This document shows, in pieces, positions 12,650 through 22,590 of a DNA stretch of 64,000 nt. A program made the translations under genes and the position numbers. How positions within the stretch are numbered: the first letter of the stretch is position 1; every line of letters begins with the position of its first letter. A model generated the notes under the pieces. It saw only the letters and a program-made list of their open reading frames with translations. It searched no databases and was not told where the DNA came from. The stretch spans positions 32,314 through 96,313 of the forward strand of contig JAAYDW010000086.1 in the NCBI GenBank assembly GCA_012729055.1. Reading direction: 5' to 3'. Source of the stretch: Deltaproteobacteria bacterium (GTDB taxonomy: Bacteria > Desulfobacterota > Syntrophia > Syntrophales > Smithellaceae).

Positions 12650-13531
12650 TTATTTTACGAGACGCCGAAAGGCTTCCTCGTATTTGGCCCGGGTTTTGTC
12701 GATGATGTCCGGCGGCAACTCCGGCGCGGGCGGTTTCTGATTCCAGTGGATGGACAAAAGATAGTCGCGCAAAAACTGCTTGTCGAAGCTTTTTTGCGCC
12801 CGGCCTTCCTCGTAATCGTCGGCCGGCCAGAAACGCGACGAGTCGGGCGTCAGCAGCTCGTCGATCAGAATGAGTTCTTTGCCGAGAAGGCCGAATTCCA
12901 TTTTCGTGTCGGCGATGATGATGCCGGCCCGGCGCGCGATGGACGCCGCCCGCTCGTAAATGGTAAGCGACGTCCGGATAATCCTGTCGGTGAGATCGCT
13001 GCCGATCAGATCTTCCATTTCGGCGCGGCTGATCGGCGAATCATGCTTTCCTTCCGGCGCCTTGGTGGTCGGCGTGAAGATCGGCTGCGGCAGGCGGGCG
13101 GATTCCCGGAGCCCCTCGGGCAGCTTGACGCCGGAGACGGTCGCGTTGTGGCGATAGTCGTTCCAGCCGGAGCCGGACAGATATCCCCGCACGATGCATT
13201 CCACCGGCAGCGGCCGCGCCTTTTTGACCAGCATGCTGCGGCCTTGCAGAAGCTCAACGTAGGGCGCGCATTCCGGAGGGAAATCGGCGGCGTCCGTGGA
13301 AATGATGTGGTTGCCGATGAGGTCTTCCATCTGCCCGAACCAGAAAGAAGACATCTTATTGAGGATGATCCCCTTGCCCGGAATCGGGTTGGGCATGATT
13401 ACGTCGAAAGCTGAAATCCGGTCGGTGGCGACCAGGAGCAGGGCGTCCTTCACCGCGTACAGATCGCGGACCTTGCCGCGGCTTAAAAATTTCAGCTTTG
13501 GAAAATTCGTCCGGGAAATACTCTGCGTCAT
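12650..13531 (-). CDS. purC: Phosphoribosylaminoimidazole-succinocarboxamide synthase
   Basis: LSRGKVRDLYAVKDALLLVATDRISAFDVIMPNPIPGKG, ECIVRGYLSGSGWNDY, IIADTKMEFG. Confidence 0.95.
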   Translation of the reverse strand: MTQSISRTNFPKLKFLSRGKVRDLYAVKDALLLVATDRISAFDVIMPNPIPGKGIILNKMSSFWFGQMEDLIGNHIISTDAADFPPECAPYVELLQGRSMLVKKARPLPVECIVRGYLSGSGWNDYRHNATVSGVKLPEGLRESARLPQPIFTPTTKAPEGKHDSPISRAEMEDLIGSDLTDRIIRTSLTIYERAASIARRAGIIIADTKMEFGLLGKELILIDELLTPDSSRFWPADDYEEGRAQKSFDKQFLRDYLLSIHWNQKPPAPELPPDIIDKTRAKYEEAFRRLVK

Positions 13532-13546
13532 GGATCGTCTGCTCCT

Positions 13547-14176
13547 TTAGCGAACCGAGGGATTGTATTTTTTTTCGTGTCCGATGGTGGACGTCGGCGT
13601 CCGGCCGTAGTTATGGCCGGGCAACACCTTGGTTTCATCCGGAAGGGTGAAAAGACGATTCTTGATGGCGTCATACATGGTCTGCCACGAACCGCCGGGC
13701 AGATCGGTGCGGCCCACCGCTTCCACAAAGAGCGTGTCGCCGGTGAAAACGTAACCGGGCGTGTACAGGCACATCCCGCCGGGCGAATGTCCGGGGGTGG
13801 AGATCACCTTGAGCTCGACGTTGCCTGCGGAAATGACCTGGCCGTCGGAAGCCAGGATGTCTGCCGGCGGCGACTGCGTCGCGCCGAACATGCGCAGCAT
13901 GGCGGCCGGCGTCGAGGTGAGCATGAAGGCGTCGTCCTCGTGGATGATGATTTTGGCGCCGGTGAGTTTTTTCATCTGGGCGTTGCCGCCGATGTGATCC
14001 ACGTGGCCGTGGGTGTTGACGATGTAATTAATGCGCAGGTTGTTCTTTGCCGCCGTTGCGAGAATCTCGTGAACATTGTCGGCCGGGTCGATGACGAGCG
14101 CGTCGCCGGTGACGGGATCTCCCACCAGATAGGCAAAAACCGCCATGTGGCCGACCTGCATCTGTTGTAAAAACAT
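13547..14176 (-). CDS. MBL-fold metallohydrolase (glyoxalase II-like)
   Basis: THGHVDHIGG, STPGHSPGGMCLY, VFTGDTLFVEAVGRTDLPGG, LPGHNYG. Confidence 0.88.
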   Translation of the reverse strand: MFLQQMQVGHMAVFAYLVGDPVTGDALVIDPADNVHEILATAAKNNLRINYIVNTHGHVDHIGGNAQMKKLTGAKIIIHEDDAFMLTSTPAAMLRMFGATQSPPADILASDGQVISAGNVELKVISTPGHSPGGMCLYTPGYVFTGDTLFVEAVGRTDLPGGSWQTMYDAIKNRLFTLPDETKVLPGHNYGRTPTSTIGHEKKYNPSVR

Positions 14177-14237
14177 AACCGCTCCTCAAAAAAATAATGA
14201 GCACGTACGCTAGCATGATTGGGGCGAATTCGTCAAA

Positions 14238-15584
14238 TCAAATCCGGCCCAGCAAGACCGAGCCGAAAAAGCCGTCCAGCCCATGCCGGTGAGGGTACGT
14301 CCGGAAAAATCCGCGGCTGTCCTGGAGGCCCTCCGGGACGGACGCGGAAGGGGGCGCAACGGAAAACTGCGGGTGGTCTTTCAGAAATCGGCGGATGACG
14401 CCGTCGTTTTCGCAGGCCAAAAGCGAACAGGTGCAGTAAACCAGGCGACCGCCTTTGCGCACAGCGGCCGCGGCGTTGTGCAGAATTGCAAGCTGGATTT
14501 CGGCGAGCCGCTCCGGCTCGGAGGCCGAAAGCCGCCACCGGATTTCCGGATTGCGCCTGAGCGTGCCGGTGCCGGAGCAGGGAGCGTCCACCAGGACGCA
14601 GTCGAATTTTTCCCGCCAGGCGGCGGAAAGCGGTCCGTTCAGATCGGCCTCAACCGTTTCGACGATGGAGACGCCGAGCCGGAGCATGTCCCTCCTCAAC
14701 CGGGCGATTTTGGTTTTGTCGCGGTCCATGGCCACGATCCTTCCGCGGTTTTCCATCAGGGCCGCCAGGTGTGCGGTCTTGCCGCCGCTGCCCGCGCAGG
14801 CGTCCAGAATGCTTTCTCCCGCCTGCGGTCCGACGAGATAGCCCGCCAACTGCGCCGCCTCGTCCTGAAGCCGGAAGAGCCCTTCGGAAAAGAAAGTTGT
14901 TTTCTGAACGGGCCGGGGGGGATCGGAGAGGATGAGCCCGTCGGGGGAATAGCGGCCAGGTTCGCTTGGAAAATCCGCACGGGCGAGCGTTTGCGCCAGA
15001 TCGTCGCGGGAAATCTTGAGCGTGTTGGCGCGCAGCGTCACCGGAGGCACATCATTGTCGGCCCGGCAGAGGGCTTCGGTTTCCGTTGTGCCGAAAGCGT
15101 CGCGCCACCGCTTCACCAGCCACAGCGGGTGGGAATGAAAGGCTGCCAGATATTCGTCCGGATGGCTTTCGCGGCAGGGATAGGAAGCGCCGCCGGGGTT
15201 GCGCAGATAGCTTCTTAAAACGGCGTTCACGAGTCCGCCGGCCGCCGGGCTTTTACGCTTGGCGGTTTTGACCGCCTCGTCCACGACCGCAAAGGCCGGC
15301 AGACGGTCGCTGAAAAGAAGCTGGTAGAGGCCCACGCGCAGGATGTTGCGGATATCCTCTTCCATCCCGTCGTAGTTGCCGCGGTAAAACGCCGCGAGGA
15401 TCCGGTCCAGTCGTCCCTGCATGCGCAAAACGCCGTACACCAGATGCGTGAGCAGCCGTCCGTCCGCCGTTCCCGAGAGATGCCGTTCTTCGAGCGCCGT
15501 GTCGAGCAGATCTCCGGCAAAAGCCCGGCTTTTCCCGACCTCGCTTAAAATGTCCACTGCCCGATGGCGAATTGTTTTTTTCAC
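14238..15584 (-). CDS. rsmB: 16S rRNA (cytosine(967)-C(5))-methyltransferase
   Basis: NusB-like N-terminus, DACAGSGGKTAHLA, VLVDAPCSGTGTLRRNPEIRWR, VYCTCSLL. Confidence 0.93.
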   Translation of the reverse strand: MKKTIRHRAVDILSEVGKSRAFAGDLLDTALEERHLSGTADGRLLTHLVYGVLRMQGRLDRILAAFYRGNYDGMEEDIRNILRVGLYQLLFSDRLPAFAVVDEAVKTAKRKSPAAGGLVNAVLRSYLRNPGGASYPCRESHPDEYLAAFHSHPLWLVKRWRDAFGTTETEALCRADNDVPPVTLRANTLKISRDDLAQTLARADFPSEPGRYSPDGLILSDPPRPVQKTTFFSEGLFRLQDEAAQLAGYLVGPQAGESILDACAGSGGKTAHLAALMENRGRIVAMDRDKTKIARLRRDMLRLGVSIVETVEADLNGPLSAAWREKFDCVLVDAPCSGTGTLRRNPEIRWRLSASEPERLAEIQLAILHNAAAAVRKGGRLVYCTCSLLACENDGVIRRFLKDHPQFSVAPPSASVPEGLQDSRGFFRTYPHRHGLDGFFGSVLLGRI

Positions 15585-15638
15585 GTTGATCCCGGTGTCC
15601 GGCGTTGAGACAGTCGATCGCCGCGTATTCAGGGGCCG

Positions 15639-16577
15639 TCAGCCCAATACGCTGTTTTCTTTCAGGCGGTAGCCCCTTAAAAAAACGCCGATCGGCATTC
15701 TTTTCTTTCCGGCCAGTTGAACGTCTTTCAAAAGGACATGGCCGTCGGCCGCCGCCACGGGCAGTCCTCCGTCCGCCGGCGCGCCGACAAAACCCGGCGG
15801 CTCGCATACCGCCCCCGGCCGGCCTTGCGCCGTAAATATTTTCAGCGTCTGTCCGTCCAGGGCGGTGTAAGCCGCGGGGGCGGGGCTCAGTCCGCGGATA
15901 AGATTGACAATGTCGGCCACCCGATTGTTCCAGGCGATCTTTCCCGTCTCCCGGGTCAGGCGGGGAGCAAAGGTGACGAGGGAGGCGTCCTGTTTTTGCC
16001 GGCGGACCGCGCCGGACATCACCTGTTCGATCGTCGCGATCAAAAGCCCTGCGCCCATCCGGGCCAGACGATCGTGCAGTTCGCCGAACGTTTCGGCGGG
16101 GCCGAGCGGCGTTTCTTCCTGCAGGAGAATGTCGCCGGAATCCATGCCTTCATCCATCAGCATGACGGTGACGCCGGTTGTCGTTTCCCCCCTGATGATG
16201 CTCCAGTGAAGCGGCGCGGCGCCTCGGTACTTGGGCAGCAGCGACGGGTGAATGTTGAGGCATCCGCAGGGCGGAAAATCGAGAAGCGCTTTGGGCAGCA
16301 GTTGGCCGAATGCCGCCACAACAATCATGTCGGGCGCCAGAGCGCGAAGCGTTTCCAGAAAAGCGGAATCCTTGATCCGGACGGGCTGCAAAACCGGCAG
16401 GCCGAGGGAAAGCGCGAGCGTTTTGACCGGCGGAGCGGCTTCCTTTTGCCCCCGCCCCGCGGGGCGATCCGGCTGCGTGACGACGGCGCAGACCGGATAC
16501 GCGCTGCGGCTGAGCGCCGCGAGCGCGGGCAGGGCAAATTCGGGAGTTCCCATAAACAGGATGCGGGGGGGATTCAT
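15639..16577 (-). CDS. fmt: Methionyl-tRNA formyltransferase
   Basis: RILFMGTPEFALPAL, FGQLLPKALLDFPPCGCLNIHPSLLPKYRGAAPLHWSII, GVTVMLMDEGMDSGDIL; start chosen at MNPPRILFMG. Confidence 0.95.
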   Translation of the reverse strand: MNPPRILFMGTPEFALPALAALSRSAYPVCAVVTQPDRPAGRGQKEAAPPVKTLALSLGLPVLQPVRIKDSAFLETLRALAPDMIVVAAFGQLLPKALLDFPPCGCLNIHPSLLPKYRGAAPLHWSIIRGETTTGVTVMLMDEGMDSGDILLQEETPLGPAETFGELHDRLARMGAGLLIATIEQVMSGAVRRQKQDASLVTFAPRLTRETGKIAWNNRVADIVNLIRGLSPAPAAYTALDGQTLKIFTAQGRPGAVCEPPGFVGAPADGGLPVAAADGHVLLKDVQLAGKKRMPIGVFLRGYRLKENSVLG

Positions 16578-16781
16578 CGCGTTCCATCCTCGGTTTTTGG
16601 AAACATCTATATGGAATTCGCCCGGGGGTGTCAAGAACTAGTCTGACCGATGGTTTTTACGATAATTTTTATTGTCATTTCGGATGTCCTGCTTTATATT
16701 GATTTCAACTTCGCAAGAGCTGCGCACAACGTGAACGTGGGATGCAGAATCAATCGTTTGCAAACGGAAAGGAGATGACGC

Positions 16782-17234
16782 ATGAAAACTTACGCCATTA
16801 AATATGTGGAGCTGGCAGAGCAGCACGCAGAGAAAATGGCCAGGCGCTGGGCCATGGATGTCCAGAACAATGCCAGGACAAAGAAGTACAAGGAACTGGA
16901 TGAGGAACGGATCATCAACCAGGGTGTGAAATTTTATCAGAACTTCAGTAAGATGTTCGCTGAAGACAAGATCAGCGAAAACACATTGAAATACTTTCGC
17001 ACTTATGCCCAGGAAAGCTTTGCGATGGGGATTCCCATGGACGAAGCCGTTTATGCGCTGATTCTGCTTCGAAGACACATCTGGCTGTACGCAGAATTTC
17101 AAACCATTTTCAGCTCCGGCATTGACCAGCGTCAGGCGCTGGACACGTTGAGCCGGACGATCCTTCTGTTCGATTACGCCGCGTACGAGGTTACCAAGGA
17201 ATATCAGGACCTGATGAAAAATAAGGCTAAGTAA
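16782..17234 (+). CDS. RsbRD_N-like helical protein, paralog 1
   Basis: 150 aa; AEKMARRWAMDVQNNARTKKYKELDEERIINQGVKFYQNF...AQESFAMGIPMDEAVYALILLRRHIWLYAEFQ; strong ORF with RBS; family assignment from pattern only. Confidence 0.65.
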   Translation: MKTYAIKYVELAEQHAEKMARRWAMDVQNNARTKKYKELDEERIINQGVKFYQNFSKMFAEDKISENTLKYFRTYAQESFAMGIPMDEAVYALILLRRHIWLYAEFQTIFSSGIDQRQALDTLSRTILLFDYAAYEVTKEYQDLMKNKAK

Positions 17235-17287
17235 CGACACAGTCCGTTTCCCTGTTCGTTTCACTTTGGAGAAAGGAGAGAAGTGCC

Positions 17288-17746
17288 ATGGTCGAATCCA
17301 TTAAACTGCTGGATGTGCTGGAAGCCAATATAGATGAAATCGCCGCGCAGTGGGCGGTCGACGTCAAGAAAAACAAGAGAACGGCTCATTACCGGGATAT
17401 TCCCGACGAGAGGCTGGTTATTCAGGCGGTGAAATTTTACAGCCAGCTTCGGAACATGCTGGTGGCGCCCAACCGTTACGAGAAGGCGCAGGAATTCTTC
17501 ATGCACTACGCAAGGACCTGCTTTGAAAGCGGCATTCCACTGCATGAAGCCATCTATGCGCTCAACATGATGCGCCGCCACATGTGGCTGTACGCGGAAT
17601 TCCAGGCGATCTTCATCAACGCCATCGAACACCACCAGGCGATCGACTCCGTCATGCGGATCATGCTCCTTATCGACTACGCCGTCTATGAGATCACGCA
17701 GTATTACCAGGACCGCATTCGGCTGGAAAGTTGCCAGGCCGTCTAG
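17288..17746 (+). CDS. RsbRD_N-like helical protein, paralog 2
   Basis: 152 aa; IAAQWAVDVKKNKRTAHYRDIPDERLVIQAVKFYSQL...ARTCFESGIPLHEAIYALNMMRRHMWLYAEFQAIF; colinear with the upstream gene over full length. Confidence 0.65.
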   Translation: MVESIKLLDVLEANIDEIAAQWAVDVKKNKRTAHYRDIPDERLVIQAVKFYSQLRNMLVAPNRYEKAQEFFMHYARTCFESGIPLHEAIYALNMMRRHMWLYAEFQAIFINAIEHHQAIDSVMRIMLLIDYAVYEITQYYQDRIRLESCQAV

Positions 17747-17768
17747 CGTACTTGCCGGATCAGATGAC

Positions 17769-17801
17769 AAAACGGCAGACGGGATGCCCGCTGCCGTTTT
17801 T
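17769..17801 (+). terminator. Intrinsic terminator AAAACGGCAG-loop-CTGCCGTTTTT
   Basis: Perfect 10-bp stem plus T-tract directly after the RsbRD_N-like pair. Confidence 0.85.
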
Positions 17802-17926
17802 CATTTGCCGAAAGCCGCGCGTCCGTATTTTTTATCGTCGGCAGGACCGTCATTATTTTAGAGCGCATTCGCCATAAACTTTCTCTTTTACCGCGCGATT
17901 TCCGTCTGTTTCTGGCCGCCACGTTC

Positions 17927-19042
17927 GTGTTCGGCTTTTCGCAGAGCATCGTCGATTCCACGTTCAACAACTTCCTCAGCGAAACGTTCAGCATCAGCGA
18001 CTGGCAGCGCGGCTTGCTCGAGCTGCCCCGGGAGCTTCCGGGCTTCCTGGTCGTTTTTTTCTCGGCGCTTTTCTTTTTTCTGTGTTCGCGCCGCCTGGCG
18101 GTTCTGGCGAATCTGCTCTGCGCGTTCGGCATTCTGCTTATCGGCTTCGCGTCGTCCGGATTTTCGGTGATGCTGGTCTGGCTGTTCATGTTCAGCGTCG
18201 GTCAGCATCTTTTCCTTCCGCTCAATGCAAGCATCGGCATGGAACTGGCCGTCAAGGGACGGGAAGGACGGCGGCTGGGACAGTTTGCGGCCACAGCCAA
18301 CGTGGCGATGATTCTGGGCAGCTTTTCCGTCTTTTTGGGCTTCAAATTCTTTCACGTCACTTTTTCGATATCCTATGGAGTCGCCTTTTTCGGATTTCTC
18401 GCGGCGGCCGCTCTCCTGTTCGGCATGCGCAAGAATCAGCCCGACACGGCCCGCGCCAGGTTTCAACTGCGCCGGGAATACCGCCTGTTTTACTGGCTCA
18501 ACATTTTATACGGCACGCGCAAGCAGATCTTCCTGACGTTCGCGCCCTGGGTGCTGGTGACCGTATTCTCCCAGAAAACGCAAATGCTGGCGACGCTTCT
18601 GACCGTGGGCGGCGTCATCGGCATTTTCTTCAAACCTCTGGTGGGCCGGGCGATCGACCGGTTGGGGGAAAGGATCGTCCTTGCGGGGGAAGCGGCGCTG
18701 CTCGTGTTCGTCTGCGTGGGCTACGGATACTCCCGTGAATGGTTTTCGGAAGCGACGGCGCTGGTGGTCGCGTCGGCCTGCTTTATCGCGGACCAGCTTT
18801 TGCTGTCGACGGGCATGGCCCGGGCGACCTACCTGCAGAAAATCGCCGTTCGGCCCGAGGACGTCACGCAGACCCTGACGATGGGCGTAACCATCGACCA
18901 TATCTTTTCCATCGCGGTGGCTTTGTCCGGCGGGATCATCTGGGTCGCGCTGGGTTACCAGTACGTATTTCTGCTGGGCGCGGCGATTGCCGTCGTCAAT
19001 TTCTTTTCGGCCCTGCAGGTGCGAACGCGCAACTCTACATGA
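17927..19042 (+). CDS. MFS-type transporter
   Basis: About 12 hydrophobic segments; frame stays open upstream (ILERIRHKLSLLPRDFRLFLAATFVFGFSQ from about 17852), so the true start is probably upstream of the listed GTG. Confidence 0.75.
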   Translation: MFGFSQSIVDSTFNNFLSETFSISDWQRGLLELPRELPGFLVVFFSALFFFLCSRRLAVLANLLCAFGILLIGFASSGFSVMLVWLFMFSVGQHLFLPLNASIGMELAVKGREGRRLGQFAATANVAMILGSFSVFLGFKFFHVTFSISYGVAFFGFLAAAALLFGMRKNQPDTARARFQLRREYRLFYWLNILYGTRKQIFLTFAPWVLVTVFSQKTQMLATLLTVGGVIGIFFKPLVGRAIDRLGERIVLAGEAALLVFVCVGYGYSREWFSEATALVVASACFIADQLLLSTGMARATYLQKIAVRPEDVTQTLTMGVTIDHIFSIAVALSGGIIWVALGYQYVFLLGAAIAVVNFFSALQVRTRNST

Positions 19043-21440
19043 AGTTGTCCGGATCGACGTCGACCGCGATTTTCACGGTGCTCGTCGCGTGCCGTTCCTG
19101 GAGCGCGGCGGCAAGCGCGCGCATCCGCCGGCCGTCGTTTCCCTTGATCAGCATCTGCATGCGGTGTTCGCCGCGGATTTTCGACAGCGGCGATCCGGCG
19201 GGGCCGATGATTTCCACGGCGCCGCCGGCTTCCGCGGCAAGCGCCCGGGCGTCGCAGCCCAGCTCCTTCGCAGTCTGGAACAGAAGGCCTTCCCGCGTCG
19301 ATGACAGGCGCAGGGCGATGAGGCGGCTGAAGGGCGGATAGGCGAGCGCCCGGCGGAATTCGGTTTCCTCCTGATAAAACGACAGGTAGTCGTGGTTGCG
19401 CGCGTGCCGCAAAACATAGTGGTCCGGATTGAAGGTCTGAATAACGACGCGGCCCGCCGCGTCGCCCCGTCCGCCGCGGCCCGCCACCTGCGTGAGCATC
19501 TGGAAGGTTTTTTCCGCGGCGCGGAAATCCGGCATGTTGAGCGACGTGTCCGCAGAAATGACGCCCACCAGCGTGATGAAGGGGAAGTCATGCCCCTTGG
19601 TGATCATCTGCGTTCCCACCAGAATGTCGATTTCATTGCGTTCCAGGGCGGCGAGCATTTTTTCCTGCTCGCCTTTGCGCGCCGTCGTGTCGGCGTCCAT
19701 CCGGCGGATGCGCGCCCGGGGAAACCGGAGGGCGAGCTCGGCTTCCAGTTTCTGCGTGCCGGCGCCGTAGTTGAGAATCCGGTTGCCGCCGCATTTGGAA
19801 CACAGCGGCACGGCCCGGCGGCTGAAATCGCAGTAGTGGCATTTGACCAGGTTTTCCGCCGGATGGCTTTTCAAAGCGACGGCGCAGTTGGGGCAGGTCA
19901 TCGGCGAACCGCAGTCGCCGCAAACCAGAAACGTATCGAAGCCCCGCCGGTTCAGAAAAAGAAGAGCCTGCTCTTTCCGGGCGAGCGTTTCGGCGATGGC
20001 CGCGGCCAGCTTGTCGGAAAGAACCGGCGCCTTGCCGGCGCTTTCTTTCTGCAGTTTCATATCGACGATTTCCATCCGGGGCAGGGGCCGGTCGTTAACC
20101 CGCCGCGTCAGCTCCAGATGGGCGTATTTTCCCGTCCGGGCGTTGTAGAAGGTGCGCACGCCCGGCGTGGCCGATCCCAGGACGCAGGCGGCGTTGCACA
20201 GCTTGGCTTTGACGACGGCCAGATCGCGCGCGGAGTAGCACAGCCGCTCGTCCTGCTTGTAGGAACCGTCGTGCTCCTCGTCGACGATCAGCAGTCTCAG
20301 ATTCGGCACGGGGGCAAAGAGCGCGGAGCGGGCGCCGATTACCAGCGAAATCCTTCCGCGACGGATTTCGCGCCACTGGTCGTAGCGGACGCTTTCAGGA
20401 ATGCCGCTGTGGATGACGGCGATTTTATCGGAGTCGAAGCGTCCGGCGATCCGGGCGATGAGCTGCGGGGTGAGCGATATTTCCGGAACCAGATAAATCG
20501 CCGCTCCGCCCGTCTTCCAGACATGTTCGATCGCACAGAGGTACACTTCCGTTTTGCCGCTGCCGGTGACGCCGTGGAGCAGGGCGCAGTGAAACTTTCC
20601 GTCGTCCGTGAAGCGGCGGATCTCTCCTAGGACCTTTTCCTGTTCGTCGTTGAGCAGCAGATTCCCGCGGGGGGATTCCAGGCGGGTGGTGAGCGAAACC
20701 TTGCGGATGACTTCCTCGTTGTGGACGAGAGCGACGCCCTTTTCCAGAATTTTTTTTACGACGGAAGGCGAAGCGCCGGTGGCGGACATCAGGGCCGTAA
20801 GTTCCGTCGGACCCGCCTCTTTCAGGTAATCGACGACGGTCTGCTGGCGCGGCGTCAGCCGGGACAGGTCGGCATCCCCGGAAAGACCGAGAATTTTTTG
20901 CGTGCGGATGCCGAGCGACTTTTTTTCCCGGGCGGTTACATTCACAAAACACGCGATTCGCAGGCTGCGCAGCACCGCGGCCGCGTTGGGAAGGCCGGAG
21001 TGGCGGATCAGATCGCCCAGGGAAAGACCGCGCGGATGCTCGGCAAGGAAATCAAGGAGTTTTTTCTGGGCGGGCGTCGGACGGGCGCCCGGCGGCGCAG
21101 GCGCGGGAGTCACCCACAGCAGATCCTTTTTCTCCCATCCGGAAGGAAGCAGTTCGGCCAGTGTTTTTCCGAGGGGGTAGAGGAAGTAATCGGCGATCCA
21201 CGAATAGAATTTCAGATCGTCTTTGCCGAAAAGCGGCTCTTCATCGAGAATTTCCCCGAGTGGCTTGACATCGGCGGGCGGGGCGTCCTTCGTCAGGGCG
21301 ACGATAAATCCCGTGCGCCGGCGGCGGCCGAAAGGGACAAAAACCCTTTTACCGACGGCGGTGGCGGAAGCAAGGTTTTCCGGGACGGCATAGGTGAAGA
21401 GTTTGCCGGCCGGAATATTGAGGGCGACCTCTGCGTACAT
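19035..21440 (-). CDS. priA: Primosomal replication protein N' (PriA helicase)
   Basis: HGVTGSGKTEVYL, DEEHDGSYKQ, RRGFDTFLVCGDCGSPMTCPNC..., CHYCDFSRRAVPLCSKCGG zinc motifs. Confidence 0.96.
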   Translation of the reverse strand: MYAEVALNIPAGKLFTYAVPENLASATAVGKRVFVPFGRRRRTGFIVALTKDAPPADVKPLGEILDEEPLFGKDDLKFYSWIADYFLYPLGKTLAELLPSGWEKKDLLWVTPAPAPPGARPTPAQKKLLDFLAEHPRGLSLGDLIRHSGLPNAAAVLRSLRIACFVNVTAREKKSLGIRTQKILGLSGDADLSRLTPRQQTVVDYLKEAGPTELTALMSATGASPSVVKKILEKGVALVHNEEVIRKVSLTTRLESPRGNLLLNDEQEKVLGEIRRFTDDGKFHCALLHGVTGSGKTEVYLCAIEHVWKTGGAAIYLVPEISLTPQLIARIAGRFDSDKIAVIHSGIPESVRYDQWREIRRGRISLVIGARSALFAPVPNLRLLIVDEEHDGSYKQDERLCYSARDLAVVKAKLCNAACVLGSATPGVRTFYNARTGKYAHLELTRRVNDRPLPRMEIVDMKLQKESAGKAPVLSDKLAAAIAETLARKEQALLFLNRRGFDTFLVCGDCGSPMTCPNCAVALKSHPAENLVKCHYCDFSRRAVPLCSKCGGNRILNYGAGTQKLEAELALRFPRARIRRMDADTTARKGEQEKMLAALERNEIDILVGTQMITKGHDFPFITLVGVISADTSLNMPDFRAAEKTFQMLTQVAGRGGRGDAAGRVVIQTFNPDHYVLRHARNHDYLSFYQEETEFRRALAYPPFSRLIALRLSSTREGLLFQTAKELGCDARALAAEAGGAVEIIGPAGSPLSKIRGEHRMQMLIKGNDGRRMRALAAALQERHATSTVKIAVDVDPDNFM

Positions 21441-21497
21441 GGCAGTTGATTATCATCTTTGTGTCGAAAAATAAATGCCGGACGTCGAACGGCCAAT

Positions 21498-21524
21498 AAA
21501 AAAGCCCCGGCTTGCGGGGCTTTT
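21498..21524 (-). terminator. Intrinsic terminator (AAAAGCCCCG/CGGGGCTTTT) after dksA-like gene
   Basis: Perfect stem; minus-strand T-run TTTTTTATT. Confidence 0.85.
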
Positions 21525-21543
21525 GTTCGGTCGCTGTCCACGC

Positions 21544-21933
21544 CTATTCGCCCTTGAGCTTCTCGATTTTTTCCTGCTTGGTTTTGCAGTCGATGCATTC
21601 GGTCGTGACCGGCCGTGCGAGCAGTCTTTTTTCGGAAATCGGTCCGCCGCAGGATTCGCAGATGCCGTAGGTGCCGTCATCGATGCGCTTGATGGCCTCC
21701 TGCATTTTGACGATCAGCTTGCGTTCCCGGTCGCGGATTCGGAGCTCGAAATTGCGGTCGGATTCCAGCGAGGCCCGATCGTTGGGATCGGGGAAATTTT
21801 CCTTGCTGCTGGTCATTTCCGAAACCGTCTTTCCCGCTTCACTCAGTAATTCATTGATTTTCTGTGTCAGCAGTTTGCGGAATGCTTCCAGCTTTTCCGG
21901 CTTCAACGTCGTTTGTTTTTCCAAGGCCGCCAC
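21544..21933 (-). CDS. DksA/TraR-family zinc finger protein
   Basis: DPNDRASLESDRNFELRIRDRERKLIVKMQEAIKRIDDGTYGICESCGGPISEKRLLARPVTTECIDCKTKQE. Confidence 0.92.
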   Translation of the reverse strand: MAALEKQTTLKPEKLEAFRKLLTQKINELLSEAGKTVSEMTSSKENFPDPNDRASLESDRNFELRIRDRERKLIVKMQEAIKRIDDGTYGICESCGGPISEKRLLARPVTTECIDCKTKQEKIEKLKGE

Positions 21934-22062
21934 TCCTTTTCAATATGATCTCGATATTGGGCCCTTTTACCTAATGGTCCTATGTTTGTAAAGCAAAAAA
22001 ATGAGCGGCCCGGAAAACCGGTTCGGGGCCGGACAACGGCATGTAAGATTTTAATCTGACGA

Positions 22063-22548
22063 TTATTTTTCCGTCCGGTACACGGAGAGAACCTTCTCCA
22101 CGATATTGGTGGTCGATTTGCCGGCCACCTCCGGAACGATCGTAACATGACCGCCCCACTCGCGGATTTCCTTGCCTCCGACCACCTGGTCTTCCGGCCA
22201 GTCCCCTCCTTTAATCAGGATGTCCGGTTTCAGAAAGCAGATCAGGTCCAGCGGGGTCAGCTCCGGAAAGATCGTTACGAAATCAATACATTCCAGGGCG
22301 GCCAGCACCTCCGCCCGCTCGCTTTCCGTCACCAGCGGCCTTTTTTCCCCTTTGATGGCCCGGACCGACGAATCGCTGTTCAGCCCCAGGACCAGCACAT
22401 CGGCGGTTTTGCGCGCCTCCTGCAGGTAACGCACGTGGCCGACGTGCAGAATGTCGAAGCAGCCGTTGGTGAAAGCGATCTTTTTCCCTTCCTTGCGCAG
22501 GACGTCGAGCGTTTCCCGAAGCGCGGTTCTATCCAGAATCTTATTCAT
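22063..22548 (-). CDS. rfaE2: D-glycero-beta-D-manno-heptose 1-phosphate adenylyltransferase
   Basis: FTNGCFDILHVGHVRYLQEAR, LNSDSSVRAIKGEKRPL, KGGDW. Confidence 0.92.
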   Translation of the reverse strand: MNKILDRTALRETLDVLRKEGKKIAFTNGCFDILHVGHVRYLQEARKTADVLVLGLNSDSSVRAIKGEKRPLVTESERAEVLAALECIDFVTIFPELTPLDLICFLKPDILIKGGDWPEDQVVGGKEIREWGGHVTIVPEVAGKSTTNIVEKVLSVYRTEK

Positions 22549-22590
22549 GAAATCTCCTCTGATTTTCCAGCAGACTCAGGCGCTGTCTTT

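Noticed and set aside
13500-13730. Overlapping small ORFs around purC/MBL boundary (e.g. 13528..13728 -)
   Set aside because: Out-of-frame readings of the MBL gene without an RBS.
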